Source of the DNA: Marinospirillum sp.
Lineage (GTDB): Bacteria > Pseudomonadota > Gammaproteobacteria > Pseudomonadales > Halomonadaceae
Direction of reading: 5' to 3'
NCBI RefSeq assembly: GCF_014859565.1
Contig: NZ_JACUUA010000043.1
Span: 1-22,915, forward strand
Length of the DNA stretch: 22,915 bases
The position numbers and the translations under genes were made by a program. Within the stretch, counting starts at the first letter, position 1, and each line of letters starts with the position of its first letter. This document shows, piece by piece, positions 1 to 8,435 of the stretch. Under the pieces are notes generated by a model. That model did not search any database and was not told where the DNA came from. It was given only the letters and a program-made list of their open reading frames with translations.

Positions 1-1
1 C

Positions 2-70
2 GTCAGAGAATTTGGCTGGGATCAAGCGGAAGCAGAAGAAGGCAGGGATGATGGAAAGCTACTTGAGTAA
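2..70 (+). CDS. 3' end of an unidentified gene (partial)
   Basis: An open frame enters from the left edge and ends at TAA (68-70). It gives a hydrophilic, acidic 22-residue tail ending in DDGKLLE. The run of Glu and Asp with a Trp is protein-like, but the fragment is far too short to identify. It lies on the same strand as the toxin-antitoxin pair downstream, so it could belong to another small accessory gene. The 189 bases between it and the antitoxin hold only the TA promoter and a weak GGGC/GCCC inverted repeat at 158-174. It may also be a chance open frame. Confidence 0.3.
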   Translation, partial: VREFGWDQAEAEEGRDDGKLLE

Positions 71-202
71 AGTCCTTGCAGCATAAGGGTTTTCATGCAT
101 TTTCCCTGCAAAGCGAGCTAAAGCAGGTTGGGACAATGATTATCTACTCAAACTACTGGGCATCAATTAAGCCCGATTGCCCTGTGCCACTACCGCCCTC
201 CA

Positions 203-231
203 TTGTGTAGATGGCGTGAACGGGACATAAT
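203..231 (+). promoter_or_regulatory. Putative sigma70 promoter of the toxin-antitoxin pair
   Basis: A -35 candidate TTGTGT (203-208) and a -10 candidate CATAAT (226-231, five of six consensus bases) are separated by exactly 17 bp. They lie about 28 bp upstream of the antitoxin start. TA operons are commonly autorepressed at such a site, but I see no clear operator palindrome over it. Confidence 0.4.
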
Positions 232-259
232 GCCACAACCATGAATAATGGAGACGACC

Positions 260-445
260 ATGCAAGCTCAAACTGCCAAGCAAGAAGCACTCAACGCCAT
301 CCAGCGTTTGCCAGATACTGCCGACATGGAAGAGATCATGTATCGGCTCTATGTACTTGAGAATATCCGGCGCGGTCAGCAAGATGCCAGCCAAAACAAG
401 ACTCAATCCGCTGAAAGGGTGTTGCGGGATATTCAGTCATGGTGA
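260..445 (+). CDS. Antitoxin of a RelE/ParE-type toxin-antitoxin pair
   Basis: A 61-residue acidic and polar protein whose short motif EEIMYRLYVLENI is typical of small antitoxins paired with ParE/RelE-like toxins. These antitoxins bind and neutralise the toxin and usually repress their own operon. ATG 260 is preferred over the in-frame ATG at 248 because GGAG (250-253) lies six bases before it, while nothing suitable precedes 248. The last seven bases overlap the toxin start, the translationally coupled antitoxin-first layout of type II systems. There is no obvious ribbon-helix-helix or HTH N-terminus, so DNA binding is not evident. The family call rests on the motif, size and partner. Confidence 0.75.
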   Translation: MQAQTAKQEALNAIQRLPDTADMEEIMYRLYVLENIRRGQQDASQNKTQSAERVLRDIQSW

Positions 446-738
446 AATGGACCGAGCACGCCTTAGCTCAGGTTCGCAGTATTTATGAGTACATAGCCCA
501 AGACTCACCGCTTTACGCTAAACGAGTTGCCGAATCCTTGGTTAGCAAGACAATAGGGCTGGGCGAGCTGCCTAACAAGGGGCGTAAAGTTCCTGAATTA
601 AACGACGAAGCCATCCGCGAAGTTTCCCAGTATACCTACCGGATTTTGTATGAAATCAAACCAACGCACATTGAGATACTAGCCGTAATTCACAAACGGC
701 GCGATTTACAACCAGAAGAGATTCCCCGCGAGCAGTAA
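439..738 (+). CDS. RelE/ParE-family toxin
   Basis: A 99-residue protein with the ParE/RelE fold signature. It has an N-terminal helix pair (WTEHALAQVRSIYEYIA, about 4-20), a central RxVPEL stretch, and the C-terminal strands YRILYEI and HIEILAVIHKRR that carry the family's basic residues. ParE members poison DNA gyrase and RelE members cleave mRNA on the ribosome. The retained final HKRR makes this look closer to the ParE/RelE superfamily in general than to either subtype, so I do not assign the target. ATG 439 lies inside the antitoxin stop region (TCATGGTGA), giving a seven-base overlap and coupled translation. The gene converges on the DMT transporter, with about 27 bp between them. The length is normal and the frame intact, so it looks functional. 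Confidence 0.8.
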   Translation: MVKWTEHALAQVRSIYEYIAQDSPLYAKRVAESLVSKTIGLGELPNKGRKVPELNDEAIREVSQYTYRILYEIKPTHIEILAVIHKRRDLQPEEIPREQ

Positions 739-765
739 TGACAGAACAAGCAGTTTACCCCCCAA

Positions 766-1674
766 TCACCTTACTACCCGATTAGCCCAGTAGACTCCAA
801 ACACGGTAATGACCATTCCCACTAATGCCAGCAGGGTCATGCGTTCATCAAACAGCAGCCAGGCCTCCAGCGCGGTCAGTGGTGGCACCAGATAAAAATA
901 GCTGGCGGTGCGGGTGGATTCTCCAGCTCGGATCATCAGCAACAGCAGCAAAATCGCCCCCACTGATAACACCAGTACCGACCAACCCAGCGCCAGAATA
1001 AAATCTGCGTGCCATTGCATTGCACCTTCACCCTTGATCCAGACACCCAGCAACATCAGTACAAAACACCCGGTGTATTGGATAAAAGATGCGGCTAACA
1101 GGGGCTGGGGTTCACAGGCGTTTTTCTGGTAGACCGTACCCAGGGTGATCCCCAGTAATGCCAGTAATACCCAACCCAGCCCTGTCCAAGTGATGGTGAT
1201 ACCTTCCAGATCCATACCGGAGGTTTGCTGTAATACCAGCAATACCCCGGCCAGTCCCAGCAATAAACCCAGCCACTGGCGCAGGTTCAGGCGTTGTTGC
1301 CACATCAGATACACCAGCAGGCCGGTCAACAGAGGTTGTAAACCAACCAGCAACGCAGTCAAGCCAGCCGGAATACCTGCTTCAATCGCCGAGAACACCC
1401 CACCCAGATAAGCACCATGAATCAGTGCACCTGCCAGCAACTGTTGCCCCCACAAACGCGGGTTACGCGGTAATTGCACCACAAAGAGTTTTAACAGCAG
1501 GGCAAAACACAAGAGGTTAAAAAACATGCGCCAGGCCAGAAAAGAAAAGGGTTCACTGTAGGGCAAACCAAACTTGGCACTGATAAAACCGGTGCTCCAC
1601 AAGAGTACAAACAACCAGGGTGCCAAACGCACCAGCCGCGGGGAGGAAAAAAACTGTACAAATGGTTGATTCAT
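766..1674 (-). CDS. EamA/DMT-family membrane transporter (putative metabolite exporter)
   Basis: About 302 residues, almost entirely hydrophobic, with roughly ten membrane segments in two repeated halves. This is the architecture of the drug/metabolite transporter superfamily with two EamA domains. Family features include the N-terminal LLWSTGFISAKFGL, the first-half end ALLVGLQPLLTGLL, and the second-half YFYLVPPLTALEAWLLF. Members export amino acids, purines or other small metabolites, and the substrate cannot be read from sequence. I chose ATG 1674 (MNQPF). A GTG at 1707 would add 11 residues, but neither start has a strong ribosome binding site. It follows moeB on the same strand with about 80 bp between (47 bp if the GTG is used), so it may be cotranscribed with lrp-moeB or separately expressed. 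Confidence 0.85.
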   Translation of the reverse strand: MNQPFVQFFSSPRLVRLAPWLFVLLWSTGFISAKFGLPYSEPFSFLAWRMFFNLLCFALLLKLFVVQLPRNPRLWGQQLLAGALIHGAYLGGVFSAIEAGIPAGLTALLVGLQPLLTGLLVYLMWQQRLNLRQWLGLLLGLAGVLLVLQQTSGMDLEGITITWTGLGWVLLALLGITLGTVYQKNACEPQPLLAASFIQYTGCFVLMLLGVWIKGEGAMQWHADFILALGWSVLVLSVGAILLLLLMIRAGESTRTASYFYLVPPLTALEAWLLFDERMTLLALVGMVITVFGVYWANRVVR

Positions 1675-1754
1675 GCGGCACCAAAACAAGAGAAAAACCG
1701 TCAGCACTGGGCTGACAGGGATATTAAATTGCAGGGAAATTCAGACTGACTGGT

Positions 1755-2510
1755 CTAGATATTACCACAACAACTGCAGGCGGGGTCTTTTTGCAGTTTC
1801 AGGGTACGCATTTCTGCACGTAGACCATCATAGGTAAGAAGTTTGCCAATGGCCGGTTCACCACACTGCGCCAGTAGTTTTAAGCTTTCCACCGCCTGCA
1901 GGCTACCAATCACACCGACCAGCGGCGCCAGCACACCATTTTCCGAGCAGCGCAGCTCTTCATCCTGTGCTTGTTCATCATAAATACAGGCATAACAGGG
2001 GCTATCTTGCCGCCGTGCATCAAACACCGATAACTGACCGGAAAAACGGATTGCAGCGCCGGATACCAGTGGCTTTTTTAATTGCTGGCAGGCACGGTTG
2101 ACAGCAAAACGGGTGGAAAAACGATCCGAACAGTCACAAACCAGATCAACTGCAGCCACAGCGTTCAGCAGTGCATCCCCTTCGAGCTTGCAGGGATGCG
2201 TGACAATACCAACATCGGGGTTAATCTGTTGCAGGCGCTCACGGGCAGACTCCACCTTAAGCTGACCGATGCTGCTTTGCTGATGGGCAATCTGGCGTTG
2301 CAGGTTGGAGAGATCCACCTGATCATGATCGGCCAGATGCAGTTCACCCACACCAGCCGCAGCCAGATAAAGAGCAACCGGTGAACCCAATCCGCCCAAT
2401 CCAACAATCAGTACCTTGCTACCCAGCAGTCTTTCCTGACCGGCAACATCCATTTCCGGCAACAGCAGCTGGCGACTGTAGCGCAGCAAATCTTGATCAT
2501 TCATCAACAT
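1755..2510 (-). CDS. moeB: Molybdopterin-synthase adenylyltransferase MoeB (ThiF/HesA family)
   Basis: A 251-residue E1-like enzyme that adenylates the C-terminal glycine of MoaD during molybdopterin synthesis. Visible features are the nucleotide-binding glycine loop GLGGLGSP (37-44), the NLQRQI motif (69-74) supplying the conserved arginine, the DCSDRF stretch (126-131), and the zinc-binding pairs CYAC (172-175) and CSCC near residue 245. It has a cysteine at about 188 in RCSENGVLAPLVGVIG, matching the family's conserved Cys. The length fits E. coli MoeB (about 249). ThiF is a close homologue, but no thi genes are near and a moeB next to prfA-prmC is common. The start ATG at 2510 overlaps the lrp stop (TGATG), and a second ATG six bases on is an alternative. 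Coupled translation with lrp is likely. Confidence 0.88.
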   Translation of the reverse strand: MLMNDQDLLRYSRQLLLPEMDVAGQERLLGSKVLIVGLGGLGSPVALYLAAAGVGELHLADHDQVDLSNLQRQIAHQQSSIGQLKVESARERLQQINPDVGIVTHPCKLEGDALLNAVAAVDLVCDCSDRFSTRFAVNRACQQLKKPLVSGAAIRFSGQLSVFDARRQDSPCYACIYDEQAQDEELRCSENGVLAPLVGVIGSLQAVESLKLLAQCGEPAIGKLLTYDGLRAEMRTLKLQKDPACSCCGNI

Positions 2511-3016
2511 CAGCAGTCCTGTTCAAACTCGTGCAGTTCGGGTACATAGAGCGAAGTGTCTTCCTTCACTTCCTCCATCACCACATAACTCTTGGATTCT
2601 TTGACGCCCGGCAGGGTGAGTACCACGTCACCCAGCAGCTGGCGATAGGCACTCATTTGCGGGATGCGGCACTTTAAGACGCAATCAAACTGGCCGGATA
2701 CCAGGTGGCATTCCTGAATCTGCGGCAATTTGGAAACCGCCTTACGAAACTCATCAAATACTGCCGGGGACTGGGTTTCCAAGCTGATTTCAACAAACAC
2801 CAGCAGGTTGGCACGCAGATATTTTGGATTAAGAATGGCTTTGTAACCCTTGATGATATCGTTACGCTCCAGGCGTTTAACTCGCTCAAGACAAGGGGTG
2901 GTGGAGAGACCGACCTTGTTAGCCAGATCCACGTAGGAAATGCGGGCGTTTTCTTGCAGTGCCTGCAGGATTTTTAAATCAATCTTGTCCAGCGTGCGGG
3001 ACTTGTTGTTCTTCAT
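2510..3016 (-). CDS. lrp: Lrp/AsnC-family transcriptional regulator, Lrp-like
   Basis: 168 residues with an N-terminal winged HTH (about 10-60) containing LSTTPCLERVKRLE, nearly the same as E. coli Lrp, then a RAM ligand-binding domain with LLVFVEISLE, IQECHLVSGQFD and the closing SYVVMEEVKE. These match the leucine-responsive global regulator itself better than AsnC or BkdR types. An extra tail of about a dozen residues (ends EFEQDC) follows the usual terminus. Lrp binds DNA as octamers or hexadecamers and senses leucine to control amino-acid metabolism. An AAGG 11 bases before ATG 3016 may serve as ribosome binding site. It sits between prmC and moeB, which are often adjacent in relatives, and its stop overlaps the moeB start. 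Autoregulation is common in the family but not shown here. Confidence 0.88.
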   Translation of the reverse strand: MKNNKSRTLDKIDLKILQALQENARISYVDLANKVGLSTTPCLERVKRLERNDIIKGYKAILNPKYLRANLLVFVEISLETQSPAVFDEFRKAVSKLPQIQECHLVSGQFDCVLKCRIPQMSAYRQLLGDVVLTLPGVKESKSYVVMEEVKEDTSLYVPELHEFEQDC

Positions 3017-3085
3017 GATGTTGTGCAGCCTTTTATTATTTTATTCGCATTGGGCCTGATTCAGCGCATCAAAAGTCTTGTCCTT

Positions 3086-3103
3086 CTCCCTCTCCCTCTC
3101 CCT
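3086..3103. repeat. Three tandem CTCCCT hexamers upstream of lrp
   Basis: Three perfect copies of CTCCCT (AGGGAG on the lrp sense strand) lie 70-87 bp before the lrp start. Just upstream relative to lrp, at 3115-3127, is a 13-bp palindrome around CGTCTTAGACG. On the lrp sense strand a GATAAT -10-like hexamer follows (rc of 3127-3132) but has no convincing -35. The rest of the 187-bp gap between lrp and prmC shows nothing else. Confidence 0.6.
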
Positions 3104-3203
3104 CTTACCTTCATTCGTCTTAGACGATTATCCCGAATGGATGCGCTGTCTTGGTTTTTTATCATGTTAGCAAGGCTTTTACTACCAATGCCGCAATATT
3201 TTG

Positions 3204-4049
3204 TCAGTGATTGCGACATCCTACGGTCACTCGCGGCTGACCGGCGTAATCTCGGTAACCCTGAACAGACCCAAGGCCAGCAAGGCTGAATAGCTGACTG
3301 ACAGTCCCTGCCTGATCATAACCATGTTCGACCAAAAGATAACCGCCGGGGGTCAGGCGCAGCTGAATGGGTGCCAATAAATCGCGATAGGCCTGCAAAC
3401 CATCTTTACCACCCACCAGCGCTGAAACCGGCTCAAAGCGTAGGTCTCCCTGCATCAGATGGGGGTCGTTTGGATGAATATAAGGGGGGTTGCTGACGAG
3501 TAGATCATATTGACCTGGTGGAATTTGCTGCCACCAGTCAGATTGCCAGATTTTTACATCCAGCTTCAGACTGCGGGCATTGTCTCTGGCCAGCGCCACG
3601 GCTTCGGCTTTAAAGTCCACGGCTTCCACCCGCCAGCCGGGACGTTCTTTTTTAAGTGCCAGTGCCACTGCACCGGTGCCAGTACCCAGATCCAACACTC
3701 GGGCATTCGGTTGCTGACAAACCATCAGCGCCAGCTCGACCAGCCGTTCGGTGTCCGCACGAGGAATCAGGGTGGCCGGTGAAACCTTGAGTGGCAAACC
3801 CCAGAACTCCCACTGTCCCAGAATCCAGGCCAGCGGCTGACCTTCCAGCCGCTGCTGCAACCAGACATTTAACTGTTGCAGTTGATCGGCATCCAGCAGA
3901 AATTCTGGCCGGGCATAAAAAAAGGCGGTGTTTTTCTGCAGCAGATGACTGAGCAGGCACTGAGCCTCATGGCATGGACTGTCCAGACCAGCCTGATGCA
4001 GTTGTTGGCTGGCCTGTTGCAGCCAGCTTCCCAGTGAGGTTTCAGGCAT
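3204..4049 (-). CDS. prmC: Peptide chain release factor N5-glutamine methyltransferase PrmC (HemK)
   Basis: 281 residues. PrmC methylates the glutamine of the GGQ motif in release factors RF1 and RF2 using S-adenosylmethionine. The N-terminal helical domain (about 1-75) is followed by a Rossmann methyltransferase domain. Visible motifs are [12 protein letters not shown] (95-106), the SAM loop DLGTGTGA (near 120-127) and the catalytic NPPY (near 187-190) followed by [11 protein letters not shown] 4049 is chosen because its reading starts within the prfA stop (overlap of eight bases). The adjacent GTG at 4052 adds one residue. Overlap with prfA, its own substrate's gene, is the conserved arrangement in gammaproteobacteria. 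The length is close to E. coli PrmC (277). Confidence 0.95.
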   Translation of the reverse strand: MPETSLGSWLQQASQQLHQAGLDSPCHEAQCLLSHLLQKNTAFFYARPEFLLDADQLQQLNVWLQQRLEGQPLAWILGQWEFWGLPLKVSPATLIPRADTERLVELALMVCQQPNARVLDLGTGTGAVALALKKERPGWRVEAVDFKAEAVALARDNARSLKLDVKIWQSDWWQQIPPGQYDLLVSNPPYIHPNDPHLMQGDLRFEPVSALVGGKDGLQAYRDLLAPIQLRLTPGGYLLVEHGYDQAGTVSQLFSLAGLGSVQGYRDYAGQPRVTVGCRNH

Positions 4050-5127
4050 CACTTAATCGCGCCAGTAGTTCGGTCTGTTGTTCCTGCGCCAGTGCCGATA
4101 ACACTTCATCCATACCTCCGGCAAGAACTTCATCCAGCTTGTAGAGGGTTAGGTTGATGCGATGATCGGTCACCCGCCCCTGCGGAAAATTGTAGGTACG
4201 AATACGTTCGGATCGATCACCACTGCCCACCAGCAGGCGACGGGTGTCAGACTGGTTCTTGTGGGCGGCATCTTCTGCCTGTTGTTTCAGGCGAGTCGCC
4301 AGCCAAGACATAGCTTTAGCCCGATTTTTGTGTTGTGAGCGTTCTTCCTGACACTCTACAACCAGCCCGCTCGGTAGGTGGGTGATACGTATGGCGGAAT
4401 CGGTGGTGTTAACATGCTGACCACCGGCACCGGAGGAGCGGTAGGTATCCACTTTTAAATCGGCTGGATTGATGTCCACTTCACCTACTTCATCGGCTTC
4501 CGGCATTACTGCCACAGTACAGGCTGAGGTATGGATACGCCCCTGGGATTCAGTGGCGGGCACTCGCTGCACCCGATGGGCACCGGATTCAAACTTCAGA
4601 TGGGAATACACATCCTTGCCACTGATGCGCGAGATGATTTCTTTGTAGCCGCCCATTTCACCCTGGCTGGCACTAAGCACTTCCACCTGCCAGCCGTGAT
4701 TTTCGGCATAACGGCTGTACATTTTGAACAGATCACCGGCAAACAAGGCTGCTTCATCACCACCGGTTCCGGCACGCACTTCCAGAAAAATGTTACGACT
4801 GTCATTCGGATCACGCGGTAACAACAGGCGTTGTAATTCCAACTCCAGAGGTTCCATCTCAGCCTGCAGATTGTCAATTTCTTCACGCGCCATGGCACGC
4901 ATGTCCGGGTCTTCATCACTGGTCATCTGCTGTGCAGCCAGAATGCCTTGTTGTGCCTGACAATACTGCTGATAGGTCTGGATCAGGGGTTCCAGCTCGG
5001 CATATTCTTTGGAATAGTTACGGTATTTATCCTGGCTGCTGAGGGTTTCCGGGTCAGACAACAGGGCGGACAGCTCTTCAAAACGATCCGACAGATGATC
5101 CAGCTTGGCTTGAATCGAAGGTTTCAT
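4042..5127 (-). CDS. prfA: Peptide chain release factor 1 (RF1)
   Basis: 361 residues, the family's usual length. RF1 recognises UAA and UAG and triggers peptidyl-tRNA hydrolysis. The tripeptide anticodon-like motif appears as PAT at 190-192, as expected for RF1 (RF2 has SPF). The catalytic GGQ is at 235-237 in [10 protein letters not shown]. Other conserved stretches are [12 protein letters not shown] (118-129) and [18 protein letters not shown] near the C-terminus. The open frame runs upstream to 5241, but homology begins at MKPSI, so ATG 5127 is the start. This leaves 25 bp after the hemA stop. It overlaps prmC by eight bases. The hemA-prfA-prmC order is standard and suggests one transcript from the hemA side. 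Confidence 0.97.
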   Translation of the reverse strand: MKPSIQAKLDHLSDRFEELSALLSDPETLSSQDKYRNYSKEYAELEPLIQTYQQYCQAQQGILAAQQMTSDEDPDMRAMAREEIDNLQAEMEPLELELQRLLLPRDPNDSRNIFLEVRAGTGGDEAALFAGDLFKMYSRYAENHGWQVEVLSASQGEMGGYKEIISRISGKDVYSHLKFESGAHRVQRVPATESQGRIHTSACTVAVMPEADEVGEVDINPADLKVDTYRSSGAGGQHVNTTDSAIRITHLPSGLVVECQEERSQHKNRAKAMSWLATRLKQQAEDAAHKNQSDTRRLLVGSGDRSERIRTYNFPQGRVTDHRINLTLYKLDEVLAGGMDEVLSALAQEQQTELLARLSDA

Positions 5128-5152
5128 AACAACATCACATCCGGCAGAAATT

Positions 5153-6424
5153 TCAGGATTGATCCGTGGGCTGGTTATCCAGATTAAGCAGCTCAGAGGC
5201 CGCTTCCAGCAGGTCGTTGCGATTTTCTGCTGAGGCCTCACGGATCTTCAGGGTGGGGTGGTGTAACCATTTATTGGTCAGGCTGCGGCAGAGTTTCTGC
5301 ATCACTTCACGGGCATCCTGCCCCTGATCCAGCTGATTCATTGCCAGTGCCAGTTCAGCTTCGGCCAATAACTGTGCCTGCTGACGAAAATTGCGAATCA
5401 TGCGCCCGGAATCTCTGATTCTTAAGCTGCGCAGGAACTCCTGCACACTGGCAGAAATCAGCTCTTCCGCCTGTTCAGCGGCTTCTCGACGTGCCGCCAG
5501 ATTTTCTTCGATGACTTCTTTCAGATCATCCACGGTGAACAGAAAAATATCATCCAGCTCACCGACCTGGGGCTCAATATCCCGAGGCACAGCAATATCA
5601 ACCATAAAAATGGGTTTGTGACGACGTACTTTTAATGCCCGCTCCACCATGCCTTTGCCCAGAATCGGCAAGGGTGCAGCAGTAGAACTGATCACAATAT
5701 CGGCTTTTTCTAACTGATGGGGGATTTCACTCAAGGCAACCGCTGTGCCCTGCATTTCATCAGCCAGTGCTTGCGCCCGCACCACGGTGCGGTTGGCAAT
5801 CACCATGCGGGTTACACCGGCATTTTTTAAGTGGCGCGCCACCAGCTCGATGGTTTCACCGGCACCAATTAGTAATGCCTGACTGGTTTTTAAATCTGTA
5901 AAAATACGCTGCGCCAGACTAACCGCAGCATAAGCCACGGAAACCGGATTGGCACCGATACCTGTCTCGGTACGTACCCGTTTGGCGGTGGCAAACACCT
6001 GCTGGAATAGCTGCTCCAGCCCGGAACCCAGCAGGTTTTCTTTTTTGGCTGCGTCGTAAGCATCCTTGATCTGACCCAGAATCTGCGGTTCACCCAGAAT
6101 CATTGAATCCAGGCCACTGGCTACTCGCATGATATGAGCAATGGCAGCCTGATCTTCATGCACATAACTGTAACGTGCCACGTCTTCAATCGGCAGGGCA
6201 TGAAACTGACTCAACCAGTCCAGCACCGGACGAACATCACCCGCCTCCACCAGAGAATAAATCTCGGTACGATTGCAGGTGGATAGTATGGCAACTTCTT
6301 TGATACTCTGGTGGTTTCTCAGCTGCAGGCTGGCAGCCTCCAGTTGGGCAGGAGTGAAGGCAACACGTTCGCGCATGGCTACTGGTGCCGTTTTGTGATT
6401 AATACCTAGAGCTAAAAAACGCAT
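5153..6424 (-). CDS. hemA: Glutamyl-tRNA reductase
   Basis: 423 residues from ATG 6424. It reduces glutamyl-tRNA(Glu) with NADPH to glutamate-1-semialdehyde, the first committed step of C5 tetrapyrrole synthesis. The N-terminal [11 protein letters not shown] and STCNRTE hold the catalytic cysteine (residue 50 from this start, as in E. coli). [20 protein letters not shown] and the NADPH loop LLIGAGE follow, then a C-terminal dimerisation region. The ATG matches the family start, but no good ribosome binding site precedes it. A TTG at 6448 in the same frame has GGAG six bases upstream and would add eight residues. Proteolytic control of HemA acts through the N-terminus in enteric bacteria, so the choice matters. 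It is the first gene of hemA-prfA-prmC and divergent from the TPR lipoprotein gene. Confidence 0.95.
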   Translation of the reverse strand: MRFLALGINHKTAPVAMRERVAFTPAQLEAASLQLRNHQSIKEVAILSTCNRTEIYSLVEAGDVRPVLDWLSQFHALPIEDVARYSYVHEDQAAIAHIMRVASGLDSMILGEPQILGQIKDAYDAAKKENLLGSGLEQLFQQVFATAKRVRTETGIGANPVSVAYAAVSLAQRIFTDLKTSQALLIGAGETIELVARHLKNAGVTRMVIANRTVVRAQALADEMQGTAVALSEIPHQLEKADIVISSTAAPLPILGKGMVERALKVRRHKPIFMVDIAVPRDIEPQVGELDDIFLFTVDDLKEVIEENLAARREAAEQAEELISASVQEFLRSLRIRDSGRMIRNFRQQAQLLAEAELALAMNQLDQGQDAREVMQKLCRSLTNKWLHHPTLKIREASAENRNDLLEAASELLNLDNQPTDQS

Positions 6425-6448
6425 TGGCTGTACAGCTGGCACCGTCAA

Positions 6449-6595
6449 ACGTCACTCCAAGAGATCATTCAGCCCGTAGGAACTCGGGGAAACAAAAAAA
6501 CGCCCTGCCAAAACAACCGCTTACATAAAAACAAGAGCAGAAGGCTATAAGCGCGTTATGATAGCACATAGAAAAAGTACAGGTATGTCCGAATA
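6449..6595. promoter_or_regulatory. Divergent promoter region between hemA and the TPR lipoprotein gene
   Basis: The AT-rich 147-bp gap must carry promoters for both directions. For the rightward gene a TATGAT -10 candidate is at 6557-6562, without a recognisable -35. A second candidate pairs TTACAT (6521-6526) with CTATAA (6545-6550) at 18 bp. An inverted repeat CGCTTA (6518-6523) / TAAGCG (6548-6553) brackets this second pair and could be an operator. Just before the TPR start is a three-codon reading frame (ATG 6585, stop overlapping the TPR ATG). I see no confident leftward promoter. Confidence 0.35.
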
Positions 6596-8413
6596 ATGCA
6601 CAGCCCTTCCCGGTACCGTCTTTTGCAGATCTCCTCCCTCTGCCGCTGGCTTATTTTACCCCTGCTGACCAGTCTGTTGGTTGGCTGTTCTGCTGCGCCC
6701 AAAACAGAAACTTCAGCCAACCAGCCTGCCGCCAGTGATTTCAGCAGGCAACCTGTACCTGTGGTAATCACTTACACCCAGTCAACAGCTCCAGTTGCTG
6801 AGGTCAAAGGTTTGAATGCCTATCTTATTTATTATCTGCTGAGTGCCGAGCTGGCAGGTCAACGCAGTGATCTAGGTTACGCCCTGGATGTTTATCTGGC
6901 ACTGACCCTGGAAACCCATCACCCGTTGATTGCTGAACGCGCCACCTGGATTGCCCAGTTTGCCCAGCAACCTCAGGCCGCTCTGGATGCCGCCATCATC
7001 TGGGCAAGAGTGACACCGAATAACCCTGATTCACAACGCACTGCGGCAGGCCTGCTATTACAGCAGGAACAGTATCTGGATGCTTTTGAGCACCTGCTGC
7101 GTTATGAACAACTGAGCGGTGAAAGCAACTACACCCTACTGGCCGGACATCTGGTAGACAGCAACAATCCGGTGGTCAGTGATCTTTATCAGCAAATGCT
7201 GCAACAAAGCCAGCAACGTGAAGCATCCAGCAGCGATCTGGAAACAGCTCTGGCGCTGCTGAGTGATGAGTTAGGTGACCGGCAAGCCACCCACACGCAT
7301 CTCCAGGCTGCCCTGGATATCGAACCGGACAATGTTCGCGCCCTGCAATTAAAAGCCCGCCTGCTGCGACTTGATGGAGAGTCGGCTGCCGCGGAAGAAG
7401 TGCTGAACCAGGCATTAAAATCCAACCCTCAGGAAGTTCGCCTGTGGCTGGAGCTGGCACGCATCCAATTAAAAAGCGGGCAACTCCGAGCGGCAGAACA
7501 GACTTTTGATCGCATTATTACCCTGCAGCCGGATAACCCACAGATCCGCCTGGCACTGGCACGCATCCAGATGGAAACCGGCCAGAACTCTGCTGCCCGC
7601 CAGACTCTAGAGGAACTGACCGAATACCCGCTGCTGGCTGATCAGGCTTGGTTACATCTCGGACAACTGGCCGAAAATGATAAAGATACAGCCGCAGCAC
7701 TGGAATCTTACCAGCAAATCACCGGTGGTCAGGCACTGCTGGAAGCCACCCGCGCCAGCACCAGAATCCTGCTGCAACAGAACCGGTATCACAGCGCATT
7801 ACAATTAATACACCTCAAACGCAAGCAGGCACCGGAACTATCCACTCCCCTGACTCTGATGGGTGAACAGCTGCTGCGCCAGCAGAGTGATTATGTCGCT
7901 GCATTACAATGGATTGATGAAGGGCGTTATCTGCTGCCGGATGGGCAGGACTCACCGCAGCTGCTCTATTCCCGCGCCATGATCAACTTCCAGCTGAATG
8001 ACCTGCAACAGATGGAAAATGACCTACTGCTGCTGCTGGAAATTGAACCCAACAGTGCCATGGCACTGAATGCCCTGGGTTATACACTGGTGGATCGAAC
8101 CACACGCATTAACGAAGGTCTGTTATTGATCCAGAAGGCTCATGCACTGGACAGTGAAGCACCGGAAATTCTTGACTCCCTTGGCTGGGCACTGTTTAAA
8201 CTGGGTCGTAAAGTAGAAGCACGGGAATATCTGGAAGAAGCCTACGCCCGCCTGTCAGATGAAGAAATTGCCGCACACCTGGCAGAAACCCTCTGGGAAC
8301 TGGGCGAACGGGAACTGGCACTGGAACTGCTGCAACAACACCTGAACAGCACCACCGCCACTCCCGCCATCAACCAGATGCTGGAGCGCCGCCCGGACAT
8401 TCAACCTCATTAA
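6596..8413 (+). CDS. TPR-repeat outer-membrane lipoprotein (PA4667-like)
   Basis: 605 residues. The N-terminus is a lipoprotein signal: basic start, hydrophobic stretch LILPLLTSLLVG and lipobox ending at Cys31. Serine at +2 favours outer-membrane sorting. The rest is a solenoid of tetratricopeptide repeats. Clear units include EPDNVRALQLKARLLRLDG, NPQEVRLWLELARIQLKSG, QPDNPQIRLALARIQMETG and the C-terminal pair around NALGYTLVDR and DSLGWALFKLGR. Pseudomonas carries a homologue in this exact place, between hemA and lolB. TPR lipoproteins act as scaffolds for envelope complexes, but the partner here is unknown. The ribosome binding site is weak, and the ATG shares a base with the stop of an upstream three-codon frame. 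It is followed 22 bp later by lolB, so they form an operon. Confidence 0.85.
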   Translation: MHSPSRYRLLQISSLCRWLILPLLTSLLVGCSAAPKTETSANQPAASDFSRQPVPVVITYTQSTAPVAEVKGLNAYLIYYLLSAELAGQRSDLGYALDVYLALTLETHHPLIAERATWIAQFAQQPQAALDAAIIWARVTPNNPDSQRTAAGLLLQQEQYLDAFEHLLRYEQLSGESNYTLLAGHLVDSNNPVVSDLYQQMLQQSQQREASSSDLETALALLSDELGDRQATHTHLQAALDIEPDNVRALQLKARLLRLDGESAAAEEVLNQALKSNPQEVRLWLELARIQLKSGQLRAAEQTFDRIITLQPDNPQIRLALARIQMETGQNSAARQTLEELTEYPLLADQAWLHLGQLAENDKDTAAALESYQQITGGQALLEATRASTRILLQQNRYHSALQLIHLKRKQAPELSTPLTLMGEQLLRQQSDYVAALQWIDEGRYLLPDGQDSPQLLYSRAMINFQLNDLQQMENDLLLLLEIEPNSAMALNALGYTLVDRTTRINEGLLLIQKAHALDSEAPEILDSLGWALFKLGRKVEAREYLEEAYARLSDEEIAAHLAETLWELGERELALELLQQHLNSTTATPAINQMLERRPDIQPH

Positions 8414-8435
8414 ACAGGAAGCACCCCTAGCCGTT

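Noticed and set aside
71..259. Possible integron attC site beside the toxin-antitoxin pair
   Set aside because: I could not find paired R/L core sites (GTTRRRY and its complement) with an intervening stem; only a short GGGC/GCCC repeat is visible.
5128..5241. N-terminal extension of prfA up to 5241
   Set aside because: The extra 38 residues do not resemble RF1 and overlap the hemA 3' end. Homology and usual length begin at ATG 5127.
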